Below, piece after piece: positions 42,086-54,316 of a DNA stretch of 64,000 bases (positions within the stretch are counted from its first letter, which is position 1; the number at the start of each line of letters is the position of its first letter). Where the stretch lies: positions 50,466,501-50,530,500 of the forward strand of contig NC_089980.1 in NCBI RefSeq assembly GCF_036417845.1, given 5' to 3'. The translations under genes and the position numbers were made by a program. Origin of the DNA: Apteryx mantelli (taxonomy: Eukaryota > Chordata > Aves > Apterygiformes > Apterygidae). Below the pieces are notes generated by a model. That model did not search any database, was not told where the DNA came from, and saw nothing but the letters and a program-made list of their open reading frames with translations.

Positions 42086-42610
42086 GGAGCAGCAAGGGCT
42101 GACTGTGTCCAGTTCCAGACTTCCCAGTACAAAAGAGACATGGCACTACTGGAGAGAGTCCAGTGTAGGGCTATGAAGATGAATAGGGGACTGGAGCATC
42201 TCCCCTATGAGGAAAGGCTGAGAGAGCTGGGCCTGTTTAGCCTGGAGAAGAGAAGGCTGAGAGGGGATCTTATCAATGTATACGGATATCTGAAGGGAAG
42301 GTGTCAAGAGGATGAGGCCAGACTATTTTCAGTCTGTGCCCAGCGACAGGACAAGAGGCAAAGGGCACAAACTGAAACACAGACACTTCCATCTGAACGT
42401 GAGGAAAAACTTCTTCACTGTGAGGGTGACAGAGCACTGGAACAGGTTGCCCAGAGAGGTTGTGGAGTCTCCTTCTCTGGAGATATTCAAAACCCACCTG
42501 GACATGATCCTGTGCAATGTGCTCTAGGTGGCTCTGCTTGAGCAGAGGGGTTGGACTTAGACGATCTCCTGAGGTCCCTTCCAACCTCAACCATTCTGTG
42601 ATTCTGTGAC
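42086..42610 (+). mobile_element. CR1 LINE copy, 5'-truncated, with ORF2 3' end
   Basis: On the plus strand the frame from 42110 encodes the C-terminal end of CR1 ORF2: [20 protein letters not shown] and [20 protein letters not shown]. At about 42337 an extra base shifts the frame, after which the next frame continues with [36 protein letters not shown] and EIFKTHLD. A stop and a short 3' untranslated region follow, ending in the octamer-type repeat ATTCTGTGATTCTGTG at about 42593-42608, which is typical of avian CR1. The upstream endonuclease and most of the reverse transcriptase are missing, the usual 5' truncation. It is inactive. Confidence 0.92.
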
Positions 42611-42925
42611 TGCTCCCTAAGGTTTGGGGAGCCAGGAGATGAGTGCAGTAACACAGCTGACAGGGCAAAGGCCTTGCCAGCCAGGGTTTAGTCCTGCAGT
42701 ACCCAAGCAAGGTGAGCAGTGCAGGCCCAGAGATGGCAGAAAAATTCAGCTAAGTGCAGATCATCAGACAAGTTCATGGTGATGAGGCAGGTCTGAGGTC
42801 AAGCCAGGAACATGAGTTGGGATCAGGTCCGATGATAGTGACCAGGGTTCAGACACAGTCCAGTGATGGCCTGGCAAGTCCATAGTGAGGAAGCAGGACA
42901 GAGAGCAGGCCAAAAAGTCAGTCCG
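42611..42925. repeat. Unclassified repeat, left part, interrupted by an LTR
   Basis: A GC-richer segment with loosely recurring GAGGCAGG, CCAGG and TCCAGTGATGGC motifs. It resumes at 43374 once the inserted LTR is removed (…GTCAGTCCG joins CAGGTCAGAG…). It starts directly after the CR1 tail. I do not recognise its class. Confidence 0.45.
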
Positions 42926-43373
42926 TGTAGCGAATGATGGCACGGACTCAAGAAGTGGTGCATCTTGAGACCTTTATTGTTTGTTTCTGAGCATATTTAT
43001 ACTAAGAAGTTAGCTGCTTCAGCAGTTTTACAGATACACTTTGCTAAGCCAATCATCATGCTGATTATGTCACAGGTAGCCAATCATTACACCGATCACG
43101 CACACAGTGATCATGCCTTGTACTTTGCTACTTGCTTCCTAGTTAGAGAAAAGCTGTCTTGTTCTTAACCTTGATTCCCACTGGCTTCTGCTGGTTTATC
43201 TGTACTTTCTCAGGATGTATCATTCCCAGCTGCACCGGTGTCCTTGGGTATGTTTATCTGAGGCTCCTGTTGAGACTCCTTGTCCGAGCCTGTAACAGTT
43301 CCCCCATTCCCCTTTTCCCACGGCTTGCTACTTGCAACTTCCCTCCAACTTAACCCTGTCATGACCCTCCACA
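42926..43373 (-). mobile_element. Solo LTR of an endogenous retrovirus, 448 bp
   Basis: Both flanks carry AGTCCG (42920-42925 and 43374-43379), a 6-bp target-site duplication of the kind typical of ERVK and alpharetrovirus-like integrases. On the minus strand the LTR begins TGTGGAGGG and ends CGCTACA. A TATAAAT box at about 42994-43003 is followed closely by AATAAAG (AATAAA at 42973-42978) and only about 47 bases remain to the end. This short R-U5 layout is like avian leukosis-type LTRs. No internal genes accompany it. It sits inside an older repeat, so it is a nested and relatively recent insertion. Confidence 0.82.
42973..42978 (-). terminator. LTR polyadenylation signal
   Basis: AATAAA on the minus strand lies about 20 bases downstream of the TATAAAT box and 47 bases before the LTR end. 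That places it at or just before the predicted transcription start, the arrangement seen in LTRs with a very short R region. Confidence 0.65.
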
Positions 43374-43610
43374 AGTCCGCAGGTCAGAGTCTGGATCAGT
43401 GGGATCTGTGGCTAGGCACAGGCAAGGCTGTGACAGAGCTGGACACAGGCAAACCTACAAAATAGCTCAGGAAGGGACTGAAGGCCCTGGGCCCGAGCTG
43501 AAATGGGGTTCCTGGGCCCATGAGCAGAGGGTGTGGGTGGAGGCCCCCGTGGGGCTGGTCAGGGCTGTTAAGGCATAACAGCACACTCAGGGTCCTGACA
43601 CAAGTTCAGG
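43374..43610. repeat. Unclassified repeat, right part
   Basis: Continuation of the repeat at 42611-42925 beyond the inserted LTR. It shares that segment's GC-rich composition and CAGGTCAG/GGCACAGG-like motifs. It is open for 62 codons on the minus strand (43396-43584) without a recognisable domain. The right edge is where base composition returns to AT-rich and is approximate. Confidence 0.4.
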
Positions 43611-46600
43611 GTTATGAAATTGGCCATGAAAGATCATTGTTACAACAGGATGTTTAATTTTGTCCAAGTTCTGAGATTTTTGTTTGCGTACTTCGGAAGA
43701 CAACCTCACAGGAAAAACCTCAACATCATGATAGGCAGGATTTATAAAATTGCTTATAAACAGGGTCCTGATGTGTGAGTGCTCTGTGTTCTGAGGATCT
43801 TCACAAACATACTTCCAGCAATAGCTACTCACCAAAGGCAGAACTGTTTAATCTTTCTTGGAAGACTGCCAAGCCAAAAAGCCAATTTGGCCAAACAGAT
43901 GTAAAACTGCTAATCTGTAGTTCTTCAAATTTTGAGGCATATGGTGAATAGGTTAGAGTTTGCACAGAGTTCAGGTGCAACTCCTAAATCCATTGTAGCA
44001 CCCATGCCAGTTGTTAGGACTATGAAATACTGCTTGGGTGCAGTATGTGTAAAACCCAAACAAAATACCAAAGCCCAAACAACAGTCTTCAATATATAAT
44101 AATAGCAACAGTAAAACAGAAACAACTTGTAAGACCCCAATCTTTGATCTAAAGGGAGAACAGAAAGGAAGGTGAAATAAAGCTGTGAGGAACTTGGAAA
44201 AGAGGTTGAGGAAATCAGTAAGAAGGACCAGAGGAAATAGAAGCAATGAGCTGTGTCTGTAGGGAAAGGGAGTATATCTAGGCAAGGAGATGTTCATTCT
44301 GGAGAGGTGAACTCTTACTACCACAACCTATAGCTCTCTGTGAGTCTAAGACACTAACATCTGTATTAAGATGGTCGCTTCATTCTCTTAATTTCAGCAG
44401 CTGGGAAAGATCCCTTCCCACCCACCCCAAATTAGTATAGACACTGTGCTTTAGTAGGTGATATAGGGGGTGTCTCCCCTAATTTTTCTTACTACTTTTT
44501 CACTTTGAAGACTACTATAAACAAATAAGAGTAGAGAAGATGATGAAGTAAGGTATGCGTAGGAAGAGGAGAGACATGAGGAAGTAATTCCAGGTATTGA
44601 TAGGGGTGGGAAGTGATCACAACTTTTTGCCCTGCTCTTCCCAACGATGTAATACACATTTTACGCATGCTGCTCTCCAAATGCACCTTTCTCCCTACAA
44701 AATATGCTACCATGAGTTAGGTGAAAGGTCTGTTGCTATCTCACATCACGCATCCAAGCTGCTTCCTGTCTGACTCATGTATCAAGAGGTCAAACCCTTC
44801 ATCACATCCTTTTATTAGAAAAGGATTTAGATAAGTGTCCGAAGATTTTAAAGAGAGAAATAGATTAGTTTGGTAAGCAGAAGATACTCTAGGCCTGTTG
44901 CTACTTGTATACAGCTGTGGGTATGTCTGTATTAGGAAGTAGTGCAATACAATACGAGTGGATGTGCAAGGAGAAACAGCTGGTACTATGGATCCAATGT
45001 CTGGTGTCCTGGAGGTGCATTCCTGTAGGACGTCTTTCAGTTTAGTTTCATTCAAGAACTCTACGGCTCTTGGATGTGAACCAAAGCGTGATACATGGGG
45101 ATGAACAGATTTACTTCAAAAGCACACTCTTGAGCCAAACTAAAATTTTAATATAAGTACACCCAGTGTAAGCTGAGAGTGATTTCACAAATGCCAATGA
45201 ATTTACGTGGTGTAAGAATGAATGTGAAAAGAGGATATAGACAATTGAACATAGAAGAAAACAGTCATTTGGACCTGAGAGGCACAAGAACCTCCACAAG
45301 AGCAGCTGATTATTACATGATAGAAAGTTTTGTCAGTGGCAGCTGATGTTCCTATACATTCCCAGCTGTTGGTTCCTGCCATTCCCTGCCCCACACTGGA
45401 GATTCATATTTTTCCCCCAGTTGTACAGAATTATAATTTAATCATGTTTGTGACTACCTTCTTAAGTGAGGAAGGGAGAGAGGAGCAGAAATGATTGCTC
45501 TCATTTATTGTTTTTCCGAATGAATTACATTTGTTTACAAAGCAAAGCTAATGGATTGAGTAAAGATTTATTCTAAGTAAAGACTGAGTATAAATAAATT
45601 TTTACTTATAAATAAAGGTGCGAGGAGGCATACCTCTATTAGTGTGAAGGGAAGGAAAGTGTAGCTATTAGTATAGCTCCCCTGGATTTAGTGTATAGTT
45701 TTGAAATCTGATTGTGGAAATCTGACTTCTCCATTTTGTCTTTTGAATTTGAGCTCCTTGAACAACCAGCTTTTTTTAAAAGCCTTTCTGCTGGCTGAGC
45801 TCCACTGATTGTGCATTCTACTGATATATCAAAATTTTAACTTGATAGACAAGACTGAGCCTAGCTGTGGCTTTCAGCTTAATAACTCAGAGGACAGTGA
45901 ACTGGAGAAGTAATTTGTAGTATGCTGAGTGTATTGAAGGATATAATTGTATAACTAAATCACCTGGCAAAACTGAATAACAGTGGTGTATTGGAAGCTA
46001 TAAAGTGCTGAGTTTGAGAGAATTTTCTGTCCAAACAGAGAGTTGGTAAGGTTCAATTAGGTTAATCTGAATGGATTGTTTTCTCTTCTTCTTTATGTCC
46101 TTATAAACTTCCCCAGTGTTCAGCCTGATCTATCACACTTTTGTTGTGGAGCTCCTCATGGGAGCCTTCACAAGACATGGTCAGCTATTCAGTCTGTCTT
46201 TAAGTATTAAGTGGAAGAGACCTGTTAAGGCTGCTCTCCCTACAAAATGATCTAGGACAAAGAGCTAGAACAAAAAAGGGAACAGTACGTGAAGGAAGCA
46301 ATACGGTTTCCCATGCAGACAAAATTTATGCAAAGGTAAAGGAAGAGGATGCAAAGTAAGTCTCAGTGTTGTACTTAGAGAACTCCTTGCTTTAATCTTT
46401 AGAAAGCCAGGTATTCTTTGTTTTAGCTTTAGTTCATTAAATCCATCATTAAATGGATCTCACAGGATGCCTAGATCTTTCAGGATTCATTTAGCTCAGT
46501 CTACCAGGTCATCTACTCGTCATGCCAGTAAAGAATTGTTCTTATAGTATTGTTTTCTTGAGCATCTTGTGATTATTTATTGTTAGGCTGAAGGAGGATC

Positions 46601-49600
46601 TCTCAATCTAGAACAAACATTGAGCCACAGCCTAGAATAAAATCATTCATGCAGTGCTAGGGTAAAAATTATATATGGAAAGGTGCCAAAGAATGATGGC
46701 CTGTATTCGCTTTTCAAATCACTTTTCCAGGAACATGAATCCACTGGCACTGGTGGAGTTTCCTCTGGCTTTCATTGTTATATGAGACAGCAGGGCCAGG
46801 CCAAAAATGTCTTAATGTGAAGCTCAGTCTGTGACCTTTGGTCTCTGATCTCTTAGCTTGGAGATTTTCTGAAAGATCACTTTAATCTGTTTACAATATA
46901 AACAAATACCACTTGGAGTTAAACTTTATTTTAAAAAATGTTTTAATTGTGCTTCTAGCCTTTCAAACCATCTTTCCAGACTTTGTAATGCACAGATTGT
47001 ATGCACAAGTAAGTTCTTCCAGTGAACATATTTACAGTATCAAGATAGAACTCAGGAAGGAATCTGCTAGATACACCAGAAGTAATTATTAGAAATTAGT
47101 TAAAATAATAGTTACAATTCTGTAACTGAAATCCAAACCACTCATTGCTTTGTTCCACTTTTCTGTTGTTTAAGATTTTGTCTAATTCCCTTTACTGTTT
47201 CATTTCACATGTGCCAAAATGCTGAACACTTAGGATTCTTTATGACTTCTGCATATAGCTGATGATATTGGCTAGATTGTAAACGCTTTTCTGGTGTATT
47301 GTTTTTCTGAGATCATACTGTTTCTTTTATACTTAAATTACATACGCAGGGCACCCCAGTGCAGTCATTGTGAAAATATGTAACTTTTCATATAAGTCTT
47401 AAACCCAGAAAAAAGTTAGGTCAATATATTTTATTAAGCTTTTTAATACAAAGGACATAACTTTATCATTGCCTTTTCAAACACCAAAGCAAAATTTAGT
47501 GTGCTTCTGAGCAATATCTAGCAGGAACATTTAGAGACAACTTTCAAGAGCTGTCATGGAAATTCTCATATCAAACTTTAATATAATTTGCGATTTTAAT
47601 TTATTTTTGCTTTGGGGAGTAAGTATCTATGTAACTGTACTCCACCTGGAGACTTCAAAGCCTGCTTTTATGTGAAGCAGCATGTAAGAGAGGAAATACT
47701 GTTCTTTCTGAGTATATATTTTATTTGTTCACTCTTGTTTCTTGTCTCCATTAATCTAAAGTAAAAGTTCTTACTGACCAAGTGTATCTGTTGCTCTTTG
47801 ATCATGAAAAAGCATAGTAACTGTAGTAAATAATGTTAAAATAAAATTGAATTTATAGGTGAGTCAATTGTGAGATTTTTTCTGAACGCCTTTCACTTCA
47901 CTAGCATCAGTGGTTTTCAGATATTTTTCCTGAACTGTTCAGGTTGTTTTGGGGAACCAAAAAAGCCTCCCTTTGACAGTCTATGAAATACTACAGTCCT
48001 TTCCATGAGATCCGTAATGTTACAGGACTTTTGACAAGGCTACATTGAATTAGCACAGAATTATAATAGCTTGCCATAGCTTCTTCAGTCTTCTTTATCT
48101 TGTAAGAGTTTTCTGATACCAAAAGGCCCATTCTGCTGCTTTTATTCATGCAGATAACTCCTATGAGAGCAAAGGAAATTACCTTCCAAATAAGTTGAGC
48201 GTGATTTAGGTTTCCAAGAAGGCTTGAAAAGTCAGTGTTTCAAATTATTTGTATTTTGAAAAACAGATAGAAGATTTAGCTTGTTTTATCAGGATGCCTA
48301 AATCTGTAACTGAATAGAGACAAATTGTAATCACAGGCAAACCCAAAATTCTCCTCTGAATTGTTTGAGTTGTCTGAAGGGCAGCTATGAAAAGCCTAAA
48401 ACATGTGCGTCTGGAAAAAACAATAGGGAAGGCCTGTAACATTCCAACTAACTAAATCTTCCAACCCTAAGAATGGAGATCAAATGTATTTTTTTTCATA
48501 TAGCATTAGATAACCACATACTATTTGTAGGAGTTAAAACGTTATTTAAATGCAATCATGGCATGTCTAATACTGACATAGATATTGCTTTTTGTAATGC
48601 TACCTAACCTAGCATGTCATGCTCCCACAGACATTGCTAAATTCATTTTTCCATATTACTTGAAAATACTCTCTTTCGGGAGGGTGACCCTGCAATACCT
48701 TATTCCTATCCTGAGATTATATTTGACATTTCCTTCAGAGGATAAACAAATGTTCTCTACGTGAATCTATATAGCAATGTATTCTTTCATTTTTTGAACA
48801 GCTATGCAAGGTTATAAAGAACATTCATGGAAAATTCTCGGAGCAGAAGGACAACTTTTACTCTTCTATGTTTTAATTGTAAAAAAAGAAAGTGGGTGGG
48901 CATGTTTTTAGCTAATCTCACTCTCACTCATTAGAAGCGGAGATTCTGATGTGTCTTCTTCTCACTATCAGAACCATAGTTTAATTCTTAAATTGTCTTG
49001 AGAATATTTGTATTTTCCATCTTAACTTTTCTTTTGATACATTCAGTCAATGCATTGAAAGACAAGCTCAGCAAAATGGGACATAGAGAGAATCTTTGTC
49101 TAGTACCTTTCCTTAATCAGAACACAGTAGGTGTTGAGTCATTTGGGAATGCAATGGTTAATGAAGATTTAAACATAAATCTCATAAACCTATAACATGC
49201 TAATCCAATTCTCACAGTTTTCAGGACAAAAAACAAATAAAGCCACTCAAATTTATGAAGCAAACCCCTCAACAGATGAGATTATACTCTAGTATAATCT
49301 GCTATTACAGCTAGATGAATGACATGAACAGTTTGATAATGTCTGTTGCCAGTAATCATTTCCTAAACACTACTGAACCTTTCTTTCTGAGGAAAGGTGT
49401 GATTGTTATATGCAAGCTCAGATTGCCATTCCTAAATCCTAAACTGTTACTGGTTACCAGTAGTACATTCAGGCTGCTAGTAATTATACTAGAGATCTGG
49501 TAATTGTTTAGTAACTGAGACATTTCTTATAAAAAGACCAAAATCAGTTTAATCAAAGTCTCCTTCTCAGGTACTAAAGAGAGCAATAAAACCAACTGAT

Positions 49601-50639
49601 GTGATCACTGAATCTTTCATATGTTGATGGAAACCTGGTCATCTCCAAGTTAATACTCAGCAGTTTTCTTGGCTTCAAGGTTATTTGTTAACTTTTTTCC
49701 CTTTATCTCCCTTAGTAGTTAGCTCTGAGAATTAAATTTAGATTAGACATTCACTGTTCATAGAGATGAGATAAGCAGTTCCTCCAGGTTAAGTCAGACT
49801 TCTTTTCTTTTTTCTTTCCTTTTTCTCACGTCTACAACTAAATACCCTGGATTCACTGGCAGTAGCTTGCTTAGTTCTCCAGTAAGTAGTTTTGGATTCA
49901 GCTGAAGCACCATCTTGCTTTACAAAGCAAAGTATAGTAATTATTACAGTTTGAGTCCAAAAGGTTAGTTAGATGTGGAGTTGCCATATAGTATCCTGTG
50001 AGTGATTGCACGTATTCTGTAAAATTGGAGCATGATTGGACATTAATAGCTGCCTGTATTCAATAACTGTACTAGCAGAAATGTAATAAAAATAAAAAGT
50101 TTACTCTTCATTATGAGAAGTGCACAGACAATGAACTCAGATGGTCACTGATTTGTTTTGTTCCCTATCTTAACAATCAGGATAGGTTCAGATGGTTTTG
50201 TTTATTGGTTTTTGAAACCTGAGATCTGCTGGAATTCTTAGGTACAACATTTTTCCTATTCTTGGCCAATATAATCAAAATATCACTTTTAAGGGATAAT
50301 ATATACCACGGTTTTCTGAGAGGTACAGAGTTGCCTACACTTCTAGATTTAGACTGCCCGATACTTTTAGTATTGGTATATTTGCCATCCGAATTAATCC
50401 AAGATTGTGTATAGCAAAATTGCACCTATTTCTGAACAGATCCTATGGTCTCTTCCAGTCCAATCTTTCTATTATTCTAAAGCAGAAGTCTCTCCTGCTT
50501 TTGGGGATAGAAGTTGCGTGTGTATTCTCTTCTGACAACCTCTTCGGTTTTACTAGCATGATTTTTTCATCAGCTATGGTTTTTTGCAGCACCAAATGAG
50601 TGTTACTGTACCAGCAGTCTGCCTTAATTTTTTACCACT
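43611..50639. other. AT-rich gene-poor stretch
   Basis: No gene, RNA gene or clear transposon is recognised in 7 kb. The longest frames are on the minus strand between 43925 and 45055 (up to 117 codons), overlap each other in different frames and show no motif. Confidence 0.55.
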
Positions 50640-50830
50640 TGCTCCATCTTCTTGTCATTGAAAAACTTTACTAGGATAATTTAATGTTTTCTTCCAGATC
50701 AACAGTAAAAATGTGAAGTAGTTTGGGGCCACGAATTGATTCCCTGTAGGAAGTCAAAATCAAATCAATTGATTTGATTGTAGTTTGACCTACTGGAATT
50801 ATGCCTGATGATCATTGTATCCAAGTTGTT
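50640..50830 (-). repeat. Probable ancient CR1/L3-like LINE fragment
   Basis: The plus strand around 50700-50760 parallels the antisense of the reverse transcriptase segment of old LINEs (AAAAATGTGAAGTAGTTTGGGGCC then GATTCCCTGTAGGA, where intact elements read …GGGCCCAG…GATCCCTGCGGGA). It is strongly decayed and the reading frame is lost. The assignment is by pattern only. Confidence 0.4.
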
Positions 50831-52340
50831 ATTACATTTTGAAAACTATCAGTAGGTTTCAATCTATTTAACTTATGAAGTGTTAATATTTAGTTTAGTT
50901 TAGATTTAGTTTATTAACATTGCTTTTAGTCAAAGCATATTACTTCAACAGCTCTTGCCTGGACCTCTATCTGCTAACCTTATCACCTTATCACCAAAAA
51001 AGATGTCAGTTTAGATAAAGTTATTAATTCTCACCTATGTCATATAAATGGCTTTGGTATAGTAATCACCCAGGAAACTTTTTTATTCTTACACTGTTTG
51101 TATGCAACAGGGTATTTAAATTAATGAATAATTGTTTTGTGAGACCAGGAAATCAAGCGTCCCCTTTTTTACCTTTGTCCTCTGAATGCCTTCTTCCACA
51201 GTCTCCATTCTCGAACAAGTCTTTAGTTGTGATCTGAAATAATTAATGGAGCACTGAATACCCAGTTAGTTAAAACACGTATCTGTGAAGACTAAATATG
51301 TAGCAGAATCAGAGATTACACTATTAACCAGTTCATGGCTTCTCAGTGATTCATGTACGAAATTCGTATTTTCATTTATTACAGTCATGTATCACATGTA
51401 ACTATTCACCTAACGTTTAAGAAAATTGTTTGCCCTATATTTTAAAAGAACTAAATCATCATTATAAGAGAGAAAATGTGTTTTTAGATCTGCACACAAG
51501 TTCTTCAGATTTTACATGCCTTGAAATTCTAAATGTTTCATTGTTCTCCTTATGTACATGCAGAAGTATAAAAGCATATTTTTACAATATGGTGGGGGGG
51601 GAATCTTTGCTGAATAAAGTTATTATGGATGGTAGAAAATAAACATTAAAGCAACTGAGATCGTATAATATATGAACTCTGCAGAGCATCATCTGCCAGT
51701 GTTGTGACATTTTAATGAATTACTTAAGATAATTGATGCAATTAAAGCATTTCAGCTTTATCTTTTCTGTAAGGGTAATCTTCAGTTAAAAATACCTAAT
51801 GTAATTGGGTCATTCTAGATGAAGCATGAGTTTTGGATTATGCCTATACTTTTGAAGTTAAACAGAGACTGAGGTTTCCTCAAAAGATTATAAACATAGA
51901 TTTATAAAAACAGGTCTCAATAATATATATATAAAGTTTTATATATTTTTTTTTCTAGGCATATTTTTCTATAGAGGCTAAAAAAGAATCACAGCTTATA
52001 TCATATCATGTTTCTGTGGTTTGGTGGTTGGGTGTGGGTAGAGTGCCCATATTTTTGCTAATGTGAATTATGGGACCCAGTGGTTAGGTCTTCACTTGAG
52101 GAAATCTTCTAAGGCAATCAGTTAGATTCAAAGCCTGGCTTAATTTTTGGCTTTTGTGAAGATGCAAATACAGTTTGATTTACATAAAATGCTGCAGTTT
52201 GTAGAGATGCTGGTATGAATGGGGGAGACAGGCTTTTTTTAAACTCTGAAACTCTGTCTTTTTAGCATTTTTTGGTGTATTTCTCCTGTTTTAGATGAGA
52301 GTGATGACCCCTAAACCCTAGATGAACCGTAACCCTCACC
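50831..52340. other. AT-rich stretch, no gene recognised
   Basis: No exon or RNA gene is supported. A run of G near 51593-51601 and a small TA-rich patch near 51920-51945 are the only simple-sequence features. Confidence 0.5.
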
Positions 52341-52440
52341 TCAGGCAGGGTCTGAAACTGAACCCACCAGACCCATTCCTGGCCTAAAGGAGAAAGCTGT
52401 CCTGGGAGTGATCTTGGCGTAGCCCCGCATTTCCTTTGGC
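52341..52440. repeat. 100-bp repeat, left copy
   Basis: This segment matches 62684-62783 in the same orientation, sharing TCAGGCAGGG, CCACCAGAC, CCTGGCCTAAAG, AAAGCTGTCCT, ATCTTGG and TTCCTTTTGGC-type blocks, about 80% by eye. The two copies lie just outside the ARHGAP20-like cluster on either side. On the minus strand both contain the related peptide pattern CGAxPR, GQL and VWW, the right copy with a stop. The class is unknown. Confidence 0.7.
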
Positions 52441-53027
52441 CAAAGTTTAAGGGGTTACTCTTTTGTATCTTGCATGTCTTGCTGCTGTAAACCCCATTGA
52501 TAGGCCTTATCATTTTTGCCTATGTTTAGTGTAAATAGGCGTGTAGGGTGAGTAGTCCCCTAGATGAGAAAGCAAACATTTCATTTTTTTAAAGCATTTT
52601 TTGTTCATGAAGTTTTGTTTCCAAGGTCTGTATTGAGTTTTTCTTCAGCACATCATGCAGAGGTCTTATTAAAATACTGAATCCAAGAAAGTGTGACCTC
52701 CAAACACCAACCTTTCCCAATCAGGCTTGCAGTTCTTTTTGAGCAGAAGGTGTGGGCATGTTTGGTATCTCTGCTCGTATAGATTCTGGCACTGTTTTCC
52801 TTTGTCTTATCCATCAGGTGCCTAGGAATGTCATCTCTTGACTTGGTCCATTCTGTTTTGAGCCGGGAATGATAATATTTAATTCTGGTAAATGCTGGAG
52901 AAGAGCATAAGGAAGGTGGGACAGGTTTTGGAGCTGCTAGCCTGTATACTGTCCTTTTTGGAATACAAGTACAACACTGCCGATCAACCACTGACAAGTT
53001 TTACCACACAACAGCATTTGTTAGCTG

Positions 53028-53063
<36 letters not shown>

Positions 53064-53420
53064 CAGCATTATAGACAGCATTTTCACTTATATTTTTACA
53101 TAATCATACACAGGTCTGTCTGCCCCACCTCTTCTGGTGGAAGAATGGGATGTGTCAAGCTGACAAAGACTTCAGGAGAGCCCTCCCAGGAAAAAACATT
53201 TATGCAGACCTAGCTTATTCATTGATCCTTGAAGGTAAAATCTTGCAGAGGATGAACAAGATATCTGTTTTTACAGTCTGTACCTTGTAGAGCGCACAGA
53301 GGAGGGACAAGCTATTTAAAGATAGGATTCTTTTGCAGACTGGATCTGGGCTACCTCAAAAACTGCCTGGCTGCACCACTGAGCCACATCCTCATGTTTG
53401 CTCTTTTGACAGGATTCAGA
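52441..53420. other. Non-coding flank with TA palindrome
   Basis: No supported exon. It contains the TA-repeat palindrome described separately and a GC-richer patch at 53100-53330 with no recognised motif. Confidence 0.45.
53024..53067. repeat. 44-bp perfect palindrome around (TA)n
   Basis: GCTGTTA at 53024-53030 is followed by an uninterrupted TA run and then TAACAGC at 53061-53067. The whole 44 bp is therefore self-complementary, unlike a plain TA microsatellite. Such sequence can extrude as a cruciform. Confidence 0.9.
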
Positions 53421-53450
53421 CATGGCTCTCAGCTGATGAGCTCCATAGGT
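53421..53450 (+). pseudogene. Possible PH-end exon remnant of inverted copy 3
   Basis: A pyrimidine-rich tract ending TTTTGACAG precedes a short frame reading IQTWLSADELH, then GT. It loosely parallels the PH C-terminal helix exons of copy 1 (EGKEWWLST) and copy 2 (EVKQLWLDAIL), chiefly through the WL pair. It lies upstream, in the right order and orientation, of the RhoGAP remnant at 53942-54279. The match is short and could be chance. Confidence 0.2.
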
Positions 53451-53941
53451 CACAGGTAAACTCACAGAGGAGTTTATTCCCACAGTTTGCAGTTTCCACC
53501 TCAGAATCCTTCACTGCAGAAACTCTGTCCCTGAACAGATCCCTTGGAGCCATCTCTGCTGTGTCCTGTGCATGACTAGTGCATGGGTAGGGTGGCCCAT
53601 CCTGCTTGGACATTGTGGATGTCATGATTGGCCATAGGAGGGAACCTTCATGGCAGCCAGTTTTTAGGTGATCTTCATAAAGGGGTGGTTCCATGATTCC
53701 TCTGATCCACTCTCCTCTCTCAAGACTACCTCAGTGGACCTGAAATGGGGCCTTTGCTGATGCACCACAGGCAATGGCTTTTATTGTCTGACCTGTTTTC
53801 TTGGATAATTCTGCAGGAGAACTGATTGTCTTTCTTTGTGGAGCTGTCTCTCTGAAAACCCATGTTTTCACAGGCCCCCAACTCTGGGGTTTTGTGAGTG
53901 TTTTCCTGCAGTTTGCAAAAGAGCATGACATGGTGTTCTTT

Positions 53942-54279
53942 TTGATCTCTCTGCTAGGTGTCCTGCTGTCCTCCATGGGCTTAGTGGAAAAAGCCTATTT
54001 AAAAAGGCTTTTGGGGAACTAGAGGGTGAAACTAGTTTGGAGCTGGTGAAAGTATCAGACCAGAGAAGGAGCTTTCCAGGGAGCAGCTGGAGGGTGTTTT
54101 GGATATAGAGAGCAATTTGAAAATTGTGAAGGCAATATTGCAAGACGTTTTTCGAGTAGAGTGGATGACAAACTGCCCAGAGCAAACCTCCTCTTGCTCC
54201 AGTAGTTGCTTGCTGTGCTCTATCACATCAGCGAAAATGCAAAGACCAGCAGGATGAATGCCAGCAACATTGCCATTGT
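53942..54279 (+). pseudogene. Inverted ARHGAP20-like RhoGAP pseudogene (copy 3)
   Basis: On the plus strand, after a pyrimidine tract ending CTGCTAG, the frame gives LLGVLLSSMG, resembling the LFGVPLSS start of RhoGAP domains in this family. Further on are LELV and, at about 54082-54150, DIESNLKIVKAILQDVF, matching the ES...VLKDFLR helix. From 54161 to about 54277 follows VDDKLPRANLLLLQ, a TAG stop at 54203-54205 (cysteine in copy 2), then LLAVLYHISENAKTSRMNAS. This exon differs from copy 2 (55568-55376) at about 9 of 117 bases by eye. Frame breaks, the stop and truncation show it is dead. It keeps the N-terminal RhoGAP remnants that copy 2 lacks. Confidence 0.75.
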
Positions 54280-54316
54280 CTTGCAATATTGCAAGGCTTT
54301 TTTCCAACCTTAGCTG

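Noticed and set aside
42273..42710. 145-codon minus-strand frame
   Set aside because: Antisense of CR1 ORF2.
42926..43297. A 372-bp LTR ending at TGTAACA, next to a polypurine-like tract at 43298-43325
   Set aside because: The flanks of that shorter interval do not match, whereas 42926-43373 is bounded by AGTCCG on both sides; the purine tract is internal to the LTR.
54032..54307. Minus-strand frame resembling the antisense of the RhoGAP exon
   Set aside because: It is the antisense of the inverted copy 3 and matches the antisense frame at 55361-55591; not a separate gene.
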